A stretch of DNA of 64,000 bases from Sphingomonas crusticola (lineage in GTDB: Bacteria > Pseudomonadota > Alphaproteobacteria > Sphingomonadales > Sphingomonadaceae). The notes under the pieces were generated by a model. That model made no database searches, had not been told where the DNA came from, and saw nothing but the letters and a program-made list of their open reading frames with translations. Both the position numbers and the translations under genes were made by a program. The stretch covers positions 868,001 to 932,000 of the forward strand of contig NZ_QTJP01000001.1 of the NCBI RefSeq assembly GCF_003391115.1, in the 5' to 3' direction. Below, piece by piece: positions 36,255-43,331 of this stretch; the stretch's first letter is position 1; each line of letters starts with the position of its first letter.

Positions 36255-37120
36255 TCGACGTGGCCGCCGCCGCCGAAGCGTCGATGTGCGCCATCCCCGA
36301 TGCCCTGCTCCGCGACCCGCCGCCCGATCCGACCGCGCCGGCGCAGAGCTTGGCCCAGGCGATCCCGAGCGGCGGCGTCAACCTCAACGCGGTCCTCTAC
36401 ACCGCCAGCGGGCAAGGGCCGCACCCGACGATTCTGCTGCTCCACGGTTTGCCCGGCAATGAGCAGAATATCGATCTCGCCCAGTCTGCCCGGCGCGCCG
36501 GATGGAACGTGCTGACGCTCCATTACCGCGGGTCGTGGGGCAGCCCAGGCAGCTTCTCGTTTGACCATTGCCTGGAAGATGGCGCGGCCGCGCTGGCCTG
36601 GCTGCGCGCCCGTGCCTCCGGCCCGCGCATCGACCGCGACCGGATCGCGGTCGTCGGACACAGTATGGGCGGTTTCGTCGCGGCGCATCTCGCGGCGGCG
36701 GACCCCGGCCTGATCGGCGCGGGCCTCCTCTCGGGGGTCGCGCTGGGGCCTGTCTTCGGTGCCGCCGACAAGGACCGGGCAGTCGCGGTCGTCGACGAGA
36801 ATGTCGGGACCAGCGAGGGATTACACATCCTGTCGGGCACCTCCCCCGGACGGCTCGCCGACGAGGCCGGCGCGCGGTCGGACCAATGGCGCCTCGAAAC
36901 CTTCGCCCCCGCGCTTGCCGGACGGCCATTGCTCCTCGTCACTTCGGACGACGGATTTGCGCCCGGCAGCGATGCGCTTGCCCGCGCGGTCGCGCGATGT
37001 GGCGGCGGCAAGCTGCGGCAGGCGCATTTCCCGACTGACCATAGCTATTCGGATCACCGGATCGCGCTGCAGACCGAAGTGCTAACCTGGCTCCACCTCT
37101 GCGACCCACCCGCCGCCTAG
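36251..37120 (+). CDS. Alpha/beta hydrolase
   Basis: A 289-residue alpha/beta hydrolase fold protein. The oxyanion-hole segment is LLLHGLPGNEQN, the nucleophile elbow GHSMGG, the acid probably Asp in LLVTSDDGFAPGSD, and the catalytic His in FPTDHSYSDH. TTG 36251 overlaps the ferritin-like stop (TTGA), although ATG 36284 would also give an intact fold. No signal peptide is evident. The closest type is the prolyl-oligopeptidase/dienelactone-hydrolase group, so peptide or ester cleavage is possible. It converges tail-to-tail with the ThiF-like gene, 18 bases apart, and probably acts in the same cassette. Confidence 0.82.
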   Translation: MIDVAAAAEASMCAIPDALLRDPPPDPTAPAQSLAQAIPSGGVNLNAVLYTASGQGPHPTILLLHGLPGNEQNIDLAQSARRAGWNVLTLHYRGSWGSPGSFSFDHCLEDGAAALAWLRARASGPRIDRDRIAVVGHSMGGFVAAHLAAADPGLIGAGLLSGVALGPVFGAADKDRAVAVVDENVGTSEGLHILSGTSPGRLADEAGARSDQWRLETFAPALAGRPLLLVTSDDGFAPGSDALARAVARCGGGKLRQAHFPTDHSYSDHRIALQTEVLTWLHLCDPPAA

Positions 37121-37138
37121 TCCCGACCGCGTCTTCGC

Positions 37139-38557
37139 TCAGGCTGGGCTGAGCCGCCTGGCCATACGAAGCAGCGCCTGCACGCCGGTGCGGAACAGGA
37201 TCAGGAGGAAGGTCAGCACGGTTGCGCTGAGACAGGCCTGCAATGCGATCGAGAAGAAGCGCTGGAGCCGCCCGAAAATGTCTCCTGCCCCGGCCGGTGG
37301 CGCACCCAATCCATTGATCAGCACGAACGTGACCGTTGCGATCAGCGTGTACAGGATCGCGGCTACGAAGATTTCGCGAATGACCACCCGTTGATCGGAA
37401 GTGATCGCGTCGAGCGCGAGCGTAGAGGCGAACAGCACCGCCACCATCATCACTCCGACCGAGGCGTTCCCGGTCGCGAGCCGCATGATCGAGGCGAGCA
37501 AGGTCAGCGCGACCACGGCCGTGCGGTACGCGATCAGCTTGCCGGCGACCGGATCGACCGGCCTCGCCACCGGCGTCGCCGGGCTGCCGCACAATTTACA
37601 CGCCTTGCGGGAGGTCATCGAAACGGACGACCAATTGTTATCGAGCACGTCGTACATCAGCAGCTGGTCCTTGAGCGCTGCCCCCTGGCCAACCAATATC
37701 TTGAAGGCGTGCATCGCGATCATCGACGAGACGATCGTGGTGAGCGGCGCGAAGGTCGGCCCCGTGCCGTGGATGCGCGACAGCGGCGGTTCGTCGAGGC
37801 AGGCGAGGCAATGCGCGCCGACCCCCGGAATGTAGACCGGACCGACGACTCCCATATTGTCGAGGAAGCCGCCGGTGACATAGGGAATGCCGGCCTCGAC
37901 GCAGACCTCGTTGACCCAATCGTTGGACTCGACCGGCGTGTCGATCGATTTCACGACCAGATGGTGCCCCGGCAGCAGCGTTCGGATGTCCTCGATCGTC
38001 TCGATCTTCTGAATGACCGGCGTGACGATGATGTTCGGGTTGAACGCGCCGATCCTCTCGCAGATCACTTCCACCTTCACCCGCCCGATATCTTCGGGCC
38101 AGTACATCAGTTGGCGGTTGAGATTGGATTCCTCGACCGTGTCGAAATCGACCACCGTGATCTGGCCGACGCCGATCGCGGCCAGGTTCCACAGGACGTG
38201 GCTGCCGACTGCGCCGGCGCCGAGCAGCAACACGTTCGCCTTGCCGAGCACCGCCTGGTCGCGCGCGGCATCGCCCGCGAAGAAGGACAGGAACCCCATC
38301 TGGCGCGAATAGCGGCCCTCGCGGGGCAGCGGCTTGCCGACGATCAGCACGCGCTTGCGGATCATCTCCTCGATGCGATCGGCCGAAAGGAAGCCGCGCA
38401 GGCGGTCGCGGTCGATCTGCTCGGCAGTCGTGAGATAGTCGATCAATTCGCGGTTGCGGTTCGACAACGTGTAGCGCAGCCGCGGGCTGGCATTGATCAC
38501 GAACTGATTGCCGACTTCGGAGATGAAGGCATAGGGGTTGAGCGTCAGCTGCTCCAT
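37139..38557 (-). CDS. ThiF/E1-like adenylyltransferase with RRE-like and membrane domains
   Basis: A 472-residue three-part protein. Residues 1-75 look like a winged-helix PqqD/RRE domain that could bind a peptide leader. The central E1-like domain (about 100-330) has the ATP loop LLGAGAVGSH, Asp137/Asp139 in VVDFDT, the NxNRQ motif (Asn145 to Gln149), Lys161, and a structural zinc site Cys250/Cys253/Cys320/Cys323. The last 130 residues hold four predicted membrane helices. MccB- and ThiF-type enzymes adenylate a C-terminal carboxylate. It follows the M50 gene by one base; no YcaO, radical-SAM or lanthipeptide enzyme accompanies it. Adenylation of the small peptides is inferred. Confidence 0.82.
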   Translation of the reverse strand: MEQLTLNPYAFISEVGNQFVINASPRLRYTLSNRNRELIDYLTTAEQIDRDRLRGFLSADRIEEMIRKRVLIVGKPLPREGRYSRQMGFLSFFAGDAARDQAVLGKANVLLLGAGAVGSHVLWNLAAIGVGQITVVDFDTVEESNLNRQLMYWPEDIGRVKVEVICERIGAFNPNIIVTPVIQKIETIEDIRTLLPGHHLVVKSIDTPVESNDWVNEVCVEAGIPYVTGGFLDNMGVVGPVYIPGVGAHCLACLDEPPLSRIHGTGPTFAPLTTIVSSMIAMHAFKILVGQGAALKDQLLMYDVLDNNWSSVSMTSRKACKLCGSPATPVARPVDPVAGKLIAYRTAVVALTLLASIMRLATGNASVGVMMVAVLFASTLALDAITSDQRVVIREIFVAAILYTLIATVTFVLINGLGAPPAGAGDIFGRLQRFFSIALQACLSATVLTFLLILFRTGVQALLRMARRLSPA

Positions 38558-38558
38558 C

Positions 38559-39632
38559 TCACCGTACCCCGCTGCTGCGCAGCATGCGCTGCGATATCAG
38601 CACCATCGCCACCGCGAACAGCGCTACCGCGCCGGCGTTGGCGACCCATGCCCCGCTCCACGGCAGCACGAACCCGCGCACGGCGTTGACCAGCAGGAAG
38701 ATGATCGCGGTGATGAACAGGTTGCTCACCGCGAAATACAGGATGTTGATCAGCCGTACGTCACGCCGCGTGAGGATCGCCATGCGGCTCGTGACCGCGA
38801 ATTTCGGGTCGCCGAGCATTTCGCACAATATGTAATAGCCGTCATATTCGACGAACGGGATCAGGTTGAACAAGGCGAACATCAGGTTCGCCACGATCAC
38901 GATCGCCGCGAGGCTGGCGACCGTCTGGCTTGGCGAAATCACCAAGATCGCCAGCGCGAAGAACAGGATCGCGTTGTTGCAGAGGATACCGGCAACCAGC
39001 ACTCTGATCCGGTCGTCGCGCTTTGCCAGCAGGTTGATGCCGCTGACGTCGGCGTAGAAGGCCGGGTAGAACAGCATGAACATGAAGCCGATTACCGGGA
39101 CATGTACGCCATGCGCCTTGGCCACCAGCGCGTGCGACATTTCGTGCAGCATGCCCGACACGATCACGCAGGCCACGAAGAAGGCGATGTGCGACGGCGA
39201 GAACAGCATCGTCGCGTTCAATTCGTTGACCCGGGTCCAGGTCATCCCGATCATCGCCAGATTGGCGAGCACGAGGAACGGCGTCGCCATGAACAATATC
39301 GCCGAGTAGATCTTGCAGAAGAGCAGGGACCGGTCGAGCAGAGCGTCCGGATTGAACAATTTGGTCTTGATCTTGAGCGGATCGATCTTGCGCGGCGCTT
39401 CGGATCCTTCGATCAGCTGCATCCGGCGCAAATGCCCGAGAAAATCGTCGAAATATTCCATCGGCACGATCTTGCGGAGATCGTCGCTCGACGCCTGCCC
39501 ATCGAAGCGGCGGAGCCAGTCGACCTCTTGCCGGCCGAGCTTGAAATGGCGCGCGGTATTGGAATCGTAGACGTGGAAGAGATTGTCGTTGATCGGAAAA
39601 AACGAAACGCTCGGCTTCAGTCTCGGTATCAT
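38559..39632 (-). CDS. M50 site-2-type membrane metalloprotease with PqqD/RRE-like N-domain
   Basis: A 357-residue intramembrane protease. Residues 5-75 are a PqqD-like winged-helix domain (FHVYDSNTARHFKLGRQEVD). Four to six membrane helices follow. The zinc site is HEMSH (His163-Glu164-His167) with Asp264 in NLIPFVEYDGYYI, the hallmark second motif of M50 proteases. The architecture recalls YydH of the Bacillus epipeptide system. Its place between the small hydrophobic peptides and the ThiF-like gene, on one strand, points to cleavage of those peptides within the membrane, possibly with leader recognition by the N-domain. The substrate assignment is inference. Confidence 0.85.
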   Translation of the reverse strand: MIPRLKPSVSFFPINDNLFHVYDSNTARHFKLGRQEVDWLRRFDGQASSDDLRKIVPMEYFDDFLGHLRRMQLIEGSEAPRKIDPLKIKTKLFNPDALLDRSLLFCKIYSAILFMATPFLVLANLAMIGMTWTRVNELNATMLFSPSHIAFFVACVIVSGMLHEMSHALVAKAHGVHVPVIGFMFMLFYPAFYADVSGINLLAKRDDRIRVLVAGILCNNAILFFALAILVISPSQTVASLAAIVIVANLMFALFNLIPFVEYDGYYILCEMLGDPKFAVTSRMAILTRRDVRLINILYFAVSNLFITAIIFLLVNAVRGFVLPWSGAWVANAGAVALFAVAMVLISQRMLRSSGVR

Positions 39633-39660
39633 CTGCGATTTTCCGCCCCACCCCCAAGGA

Positions 39661-39697
39661 AAGGGTCAGCCGTCCCGGAAGGATGGCTGACCCTTTG
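39661..39697 (-). terminator. Attenuator hairpin between peptide genes and processing genes
   Basis: A perfect 12-bp inverted repeat: AAAGGGTCAGCC (39661-39672) and GGCTGACCCTTT (39686-39697) with a 13-base loop. On the minus strand it lies 34 bases after the second peptide stop and before the M50 gene, followed by CCTTGG rather than a full T-tract. It should let most transcripts end after the peptides and a fraction read through. Confidence 0.75.
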
Positions 39698-39730
39698 CAT
39701 CACCGATATCTGCTGTGATCCGTGGGGATC

Positions 39731-39835
39731 TCAGCAGCCAAAAGCGATGGCAAGACCGATGCCGACACCGGTGAAGAAGCCGGCGACGAAGTCGGAGACG
39801 GGTGCTTCGACCGACTGGATTTCTTCCATAACCAT
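39731..39835 (-). CDS. Candidate precursor peptide 2 (34 residues)
   Basis: A 34-residue peptide from ATG 39835, with agaggga eight bases before it. It starts MVMEEIQSVEAPVSD and continues as a hydrophobic stretch with GFFTG, then GVGIG, ending AFGC. Residues 4-12 (EEIQSVEAP) match the first peptide closely (EEINAVEAP), and both have a GxxxG step in the hydrophobic part, as in two-peptide bacteriocins. The terminal Cys is unique to this peptide. It is followed by the attenuator hairpin. A small membrane peptide with another role is the alternative, but tandem duplication next to an M50 protease and E1-like enzyme favours a processed precursor. Confidence 0.75.
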   Translation of the reverse strand: MVMEEIQSVEAPVSDFVAGFFTGVGIGLAIAFGC

Positions 39836-39882
39836 ATCGATTTCCCTCTGTTAAGTGCTACCGCTGTTGATCGGCGTCGTTA

Positions 39883-39984
39883 TTACGACGTGAACAGCAG
39901 AACGACCGCGACACCAGCTGCAACACCGGCGATGTAGGCGAGGTCGGAAGGCGCTTCTACTGCGTTGATCTCTTCGATAGTCAT
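39883..39984 (-). CDS. Candidate precursor peptide 1 (33 residues)
   Basis: A 33-residue peptide from ATG 39984, preceded by a perfect Shine-Dalgarno sequence (aaggaggt at 39989-39996), the strongest in this window. It starts MTIEEINAVEAPSD, then a hydrophobic segment with AGVAAGVAVVLL and ends FTS before a double TAA stop. It shares (I/M)EEI(N/Q)(A/S)VEAP with peptide 2, which starts 47 bases later. A six-base-pair hairpin (39875-39890) covers its stop. Acidic leader plus single membrane-spanning core would suit an intramembrane protease. The products and their activity are unknown. Confidence 0.77.
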   Translation of the reverse strand: MTIEEINAVEAPSDLAYIAGVAAGVAVVLLFTS

Positions 39985-40113
39985 GTAAACCTCCTTTTAC
40001 ACCGGAAAGCACCCCTTGCCTCCGCTGCAATTAGGAAATGATCATAGCCAAATCGCGGAATCAAACGCCGTTTTGTCGATTTTGGTTAGATATTTCTTAC
40101 AAGCAAAGTTTCA

Positions 40114-40137
40114 TCATCGATAAATATTGTTCGATGA
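40114..40137. promoter_or_regulatory. Candidate operator dyad 1
   Basis: Perfect 7-bp arms TCATCGA (40114-40120) and TCGATGA (40131-40137), separated by ten AT-rich bases, 130 bases upstream of peptide 1. Arm spacing places the half-sites about 1.6 helical turns apart. The HTH protein at 40890 is the natural candidate to bind it. Confidence 0.45.
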
Positions 40138-40230
40138 CGACCTTGGGACTGTTCGTCTGTTCGCGCGCCGGCGAAGTCCGCCGCCGATAATAAGGTTTGC
40201 GGTTTCCAAGACTAAGCCCAGCCGCCAGCG

Positions 40231-40248
40231 CGATCCGATATTGGATCG
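40231..40248. promoter_or_regulatory. Candidate operator dyad 2
   Basis: An 18-bp near-perfect palindrome, CGATCC-g-ATAT-t-GGATCG, with one mismatched pair, midway in the divergent control region. It shares the CGAT core with dyad 1 but differs in spacing, so it may bind a second regulator or be chance. Confidence 0.4.
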
Positions 40249-40491
40249 TTTCTGGCTCGTTTCGATCGGAAACGCATTTGCGAGCCACCGGCTGGATCGG
40301 CGCCGACCACCGTTACTTATCTAATTAAATCGCAGAGATACAAATACCTCTCTAGGTTTAATCCAAAATGGCTTTAGATTGATCCAATGTCAGCCGAATC
40401 GAATACTATGCTTGACTATGGATGTTTCTGTCCTTGATCATGATAAGTGACTTTGTAAAGCCTGCACTACTTAAGGGAAAGGTTGGTTGTC

Positions 40492-40893
40492 ATGGTCGGC
40501 GCCGCCAAACGAAGGTATAGACGTTCATTTGTCGCCCTGAGTTTGATCTATCTCATCGTCCTGGTCGGTGTTGATCAATTGTTCCGCGATGGTCTGCTGG
40601 ACGGCGCCGCCGCTTATGTCGCAGCGATCCTGCCGGCGCTGCCGATCATTGCCATGTTCGCCGCGATCGGCCGCTATCTGACCGAGGAAGACGACGAATT
40701 CGTGCGCCTCCTGATGGTCCGCCAGACCTTGGTGTCTTGCGGCTTCGCGCTCAGCGTCGCCACCATCTGGGGGTTTCTCGATTCGTTCGGCCTGGTCTCG
40801 CGCGCGGATGCGCATTGGGTCGGCCTCGCCTGGTTTGCCGGTCTCGGCGTCGGCGCTGTGTTCAATCGCGCGACCAACCGGGCCATTGCATGA
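40492..40893 (+). CDS. Small membrane protein of the peptide cassette
   Basis: A 133-residue inner-membrane protein with four hydrophobic segments (about residues 13-29, 40-60, 78-97 and 110-125) and an acidic loop GRYLTEEDDEFVRLL between helices 2 and 3. ATG 40492 has aaagg nine bases upstream; TTG 40483 is possible. It overlaps the HTH gene by four bases (ATGA). The membrane-protein/HTH pair mirrors the pair at 30961-31720. Immunity or signal-sensing functions fit its position as first gene of the export operon, but no family signature supports either. Confidence 0.75.
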   Translation: MVGAAKRRYRRSFVALSLIYLIVLVGVDQLFRDGLLDGAAAYVAAILPALPIIAMFAAIGRYLTEEDDEFVRLLMVRQTLVSCGFALSVATIWGFLDSFGLVSRADAHWVGLAWFAGLGVGAVFNRATNRAIA

Positions 40894-41093
40894 TCAACCG
40901 GCTCAGGGTGTTGCGCGCAGAACAGGGATGGAGCCAGGCCGATCTCGCCCACCGGCTCGCCGTGTCGCGCCAGAGCGTCAATGCGATCGAAACCGGCCGC
41001 TACGACCCGTCGCTGCCACTGGCGTTCAAGATCGCCGAACTGTTCGGCCTTGCGGTCGAGAACGTCTTCACCAGCCCGACCCGGCAAAGTTGA
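40890..41093 (+). CDS. XRE-family HTH regulator of the peptide cassette
   Basis: A 67-residue protein made of one helix-turn-helix domain: NRLRVLRAEQGWSQADLAHR, LAVSRQSVNAIETGRYDPSL, LAFKIAELFGLAVENVF. The ATG overlaps the membrane-protein stop. The type (YozG/Cro-like, fewer than 80 residues) is usually a repressor controlled through a paired membrane protein. It is clearly related to the HTH at 30961. The most likely operators are in the 40.0-40.5 kb gap just upstream. Possible co-regulation of peptides and exporter is inferred. Confidence 0.88.
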   Translation: MINRLRVLRAEQGWSQADLAHRLAVSRQSVNAIETGRYDPSLPLAFKIAELFGLAVENVFTSPTRQS

Positions 41094-41140
41094 GCCGTGG
41101 CCGCGCCCCATCCCCCGCCCCCCCTCATGGAGAGCCTGAC

Positions 41141-41329
41141 GTGAGAAGATTGTCCCTGTTGTGCATCGCCGCCTGCCTGGCGCTCGCCGTCAGCCAATAT
41201 ATCGTCCGGTTCGAACACGGTACCTTGCTCGGCGTCGATCAGGACGGGTGGGGCGGCTTCATCCAGGGTCTCGGGCTGGGCGTGTTGATCCTCTTCTTCT
41301 GGCGCCGCAGATCCTCGCCCGCTGCCTGA
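41141..41329 (+). CDS. Small two-helix membrane protein
   Basis: A 62-residue protein from GTG 41141, with ggagag seven to twelve bases upstream. It has one hydrophobic segment at residues 4-20 and another at 42-54 (GLGLGVLILFFW), with a polar loop containing RFEHGTLLGVDQDGWGG. It lies 47 bases after the HTH and 80 before the Yip1 gene, so it belongs to the same operon. Immunity proteins of small bacteriocins can look like this, but no homology is recognised. Confidence 0.62.
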   Translation: MRRLSLLCIAACLALAVSQYIVRFEHGTLLGVDQDGWGGFIQGLGLGVLILFFWRRRSSPAA

Positions 41330-41409
41330 GCGGCAGGACCGCTCAGCCGGCACAGATCTCCGCACCGCTCATCCGCACATCATAGGTCTTCTGGGGAAAG
41401 GACAGTCTC

Positions 41410-42099
41410 TTGATCCGCAATCTGGCGCGCATCTTTTATGATCCGACCGGCGCCTTCGCCGACATCTTTGCCGACCGACGCAATCACGCGCTGATCCCGC
41501 TCGCCGTCTGCCTGTTCTGCTCGGCGTTGCTGCTCTATCTTTATTATGGCTACGTCAATTTCGGCTGGCTGGTCGACTGGATGTACGTCGGCTATACCGA
41601 TCAGCAGAAGCGCGTCCTCGCCGGCCTCATGTCGAAGCGCAACATGCAGGCGTTCGGCCTGGCGGGCGTGCTGGTGATCGTGCCGGTGCTCGATCTCCTG
41701 CTTGCCATCTATTTCGTGCTCGTCACCAAATTGCAGGGGTCGAACCGGCGCTTCGGCGAATGTTTTCGGCTGGTCTGCTGGGCGGCGCTGCCGGTGGTGC
41801 TGCTGCTCCCGGCCGGCCTGATCACCATGTATCTCACCCCATCGGGCCGGCTGTTTCCCGAAGACCTCAACCCGGCCTCGCTCAACAATCTCGTCTTCCA
41901 CGTCACCCGGCCCAACCCCTATCTGACGTTGCTGTCCAATCTCAACCTGATCACGATCTGGCAGATCGTGCTGATGGTCATCGGCCTGCGCCAGCTGACG
42001 GGGATGCCGACCCGCTCCGCCGCGGCGATCGTCTGCGCGCCTTACCTCCTGATCTATGGCGGCTGGCTGCTCATCCTGGCGATCGGTCATATCAAATGA
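41410..42099 (+). CDS. Yip1-family membrane protein
   Basis: A 229-residue protein beginning at TTG 41410 behind aaagga. It has the N-terminal segment IRNLARIFYDPTGAFADI, typical of bacterial Yip1-domain (PF04893) proteins, and five hydrophobic helices (about residues 29-47, 79-105, 120-140, 177-192 and 206-225). Such genes often accompany MacAB-like exporters. It overlaps the adaptor gene by four bases (ATGA), beginning a run of four translationally coupled genes. A role in assembly or regulation of the exporter is likely but undefined. Confidence 0.82.
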   Translation: MIRNLARIFYDPTGAFADIFADRRNHALIPLAVCLFCSALLLYLYYGYVNFGWLVDWMYVGYTDQQKRVLAGLMSKRNMQAFGLAGVLVIVPVLDLLLAIYFVLVTKLQGSNRRFGECFRLVCWAALPVVLLLPAGLITMYLTPSGRLFPEDLNPASLNNLVFHVTRPNPYLTLLSNLNLITIWQIVLMVIGLRQLTGMPTRSAAAIVCAPYLLIYGGWLLILAIGHIK

Positions 42100-43331
42100 A
42101 GCGTCGCTGGCTGTGGTTCGCGGGTATCGCCCTTATCCTGTTGTCCCCGATACTGGCCCATCTCACCCGCCGCGAGGCGGCCCAGGCGATCGAGGCCGAG
42201 CATCCCGCCTACCGGATAGTGCAATCGTCGGTGCTCACCTCGGGCAGCTTCGTCTATGACGGGCAAGTCGAACTGTCGCCGCAGGTCATCGGCCGCGTCA
42301 CCCATGTCTATGTCAAGGAAGGCGACGCGGTCATCGCCGGCCAGCCGATCCTGCAGATCGACGCCAGCACCTACCGCGCCGCGCTCGATCAGCAGCGCGC
42401 CGGCCAGGACATCCAGCAGCAGCGCGCGGTGGAGCAGCGCGCCGCGCTGACGACCGAACAGCTCAAGTTCGATCGCATGGCGGCGCTGGCGGAACGCGGC
42501 TTCGTCTCGCGCGGCCAGCTCGACGATGCCCGCCAGGCCTTGGTGTCGGCGCAGACCAACCTCAAGGCCAGCCAGCTGTCGATCAGCCAGTCGCGCGCGA
42601 TGCTCCAGCAGGCCGCCGAGGAGCTCGGCAAGACGACCATCTCCTCCCCGATCACCGGCTTCGTCACCTCGCTCAACATCAAGCCGGGCGAGACTGCCGT
42701 GCCCAGCACGATCGGCATCCAGGGATCCTCGCTGATCACGATCGCGCGCACCGGCAGCATGATCCTCGAGCTCAGCGTCGACGAATCGGACGTCGCCGCG
42801 ATCCGCCCCGGCCAGCGGGTGGCGATCCACCCCGTCTCCTATCCCGACCGCACCTTGCAGGGCGTGGTGAACTTCGTTTCGCTGGCGCTGCGCCGCGGCG
42901 AGGGTCTGCCCGTGCCGCAGCCCGGCAATGCCCGCACCTATACCGTCAAGGTCGGCTTCCCCAAGCCCGACACGATGGTGCTCAAGCCGTCGATGACATG
43001 CCGCGCCGAAGTGTTCGTCAATTCGTCGCGGCCGGTGTTGTCGGTGCCGCTGCAGGCGGTATTCAACAACAACACCGCCACCGCCAGCGACGATGACGCG
43101 CCCGGCGCGAGCGACACGGTCGTCAATTATGTGTTCGTCATGCGCGACGGCCGCGTCGCCAAGCAGATCGTCACGCTCGGCGCATCCGACGACAATTTCA
43201 CCGAGATCAAATCGGGCCTCAAGCCCGGCGATATCGTGCTCGTCGGCCCCTACAAGAAGGTGAAGTTCCTCACCGAAGGCGAACCCGTCACCGCCACCAT
43301 CAAGGGGTCCGCCGGCCATGATGCGGCTTGA
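42096..43331 (+). CDS. HlyD/MacA-type periplasmic adaptor
   Basis: A 411-residue membrane fusion protein with one N-terminal anchor (residues 4-20). The barrel-sandwich (lipoyl-like) segments are GRVTHVYVKEGDAVIAGQPI and SPITGFVTSLNIKPGE, split by an alpha-hairpin coiled coil (about residues 90-180, RAALDQQRAGQDIQQQRAVE and later). Beta-barrel and membrane-proximal domains follow (VDESDVAAIRPGQRVAIHPV). It links an inner-membrane pump to an outer-membrane channel such as TolC, which is not encoded here. It overlaps the ATPase gene by 14 bases, so it is part of one MacAB-like exporter. Confidence 0.9.
   Translation: MKRRWLWFAGIALILLSPILAHLTRREAAQAIEAEHPAYRIVQSSVLTSGSFVYDGQVELSPQVIGRVTHVYVKEGDAVIAGQPILQIDASTYRAALDQQRAGQDIQQQRAVEQRAALTTEQLKFDRMAALAERGFVSRGQLDDARQALVSAQTNLKASQLSISQSRAMLQQAAEELGKTTISSPITGFVTSLNIKPGETAVPSTIGIQGSSLITIARTGSMILELSVDESDVAAIRPGQRVAIHPVSYPDRTLQGVVNFVSLALRRGEGLPVPQPGNARTYTVKVGFPKPDTMVLKPSMTCRAEVFVNSSRPVLSVPLQAVFNNNTATASDDDAPGASDTVVNYVFVMRDGRVAKQIVTLGASDDNFTEIKSGLKPGDIVLVGPYKKVKFLTEGEPVTATIKGSAGHDAA

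Larger units (their letters stand above)
39985..40491. promoter_or_regulatory. Divergent AT-rich control region of the peptide cassette
   Basis: A 507-base gap without a credible gene separates the peptide genes (minus strand) from the membrane protein/HTH/exporter operon (plus strand). It is clearly more AT-rich than its surroundings, notably at 40041-40140 and 40310-40470, as expected for two divergent promoters. It contains the two dyads listed at 40114 and 40231. I could not place -10/-35 boxes with confidence. Confidence 0.6.

Noticed and set aside
37139-39984. Lasso-peptide or TOMM (YcaO) biosynthetic cluster
   Set aside because: No asparagine-synthetase-like cyclase, no transglutaminase-like protease and no YcaO gene is present; the protease is M50 and the E1-like enzyme stands alone.
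40097-40288. A 63-codon minus-strand open frame in the divergent control region
   Set aside because: It starts at a GTG without a ribosome binding site and encodes a basic, low-quality peptide unlike the two precursors.
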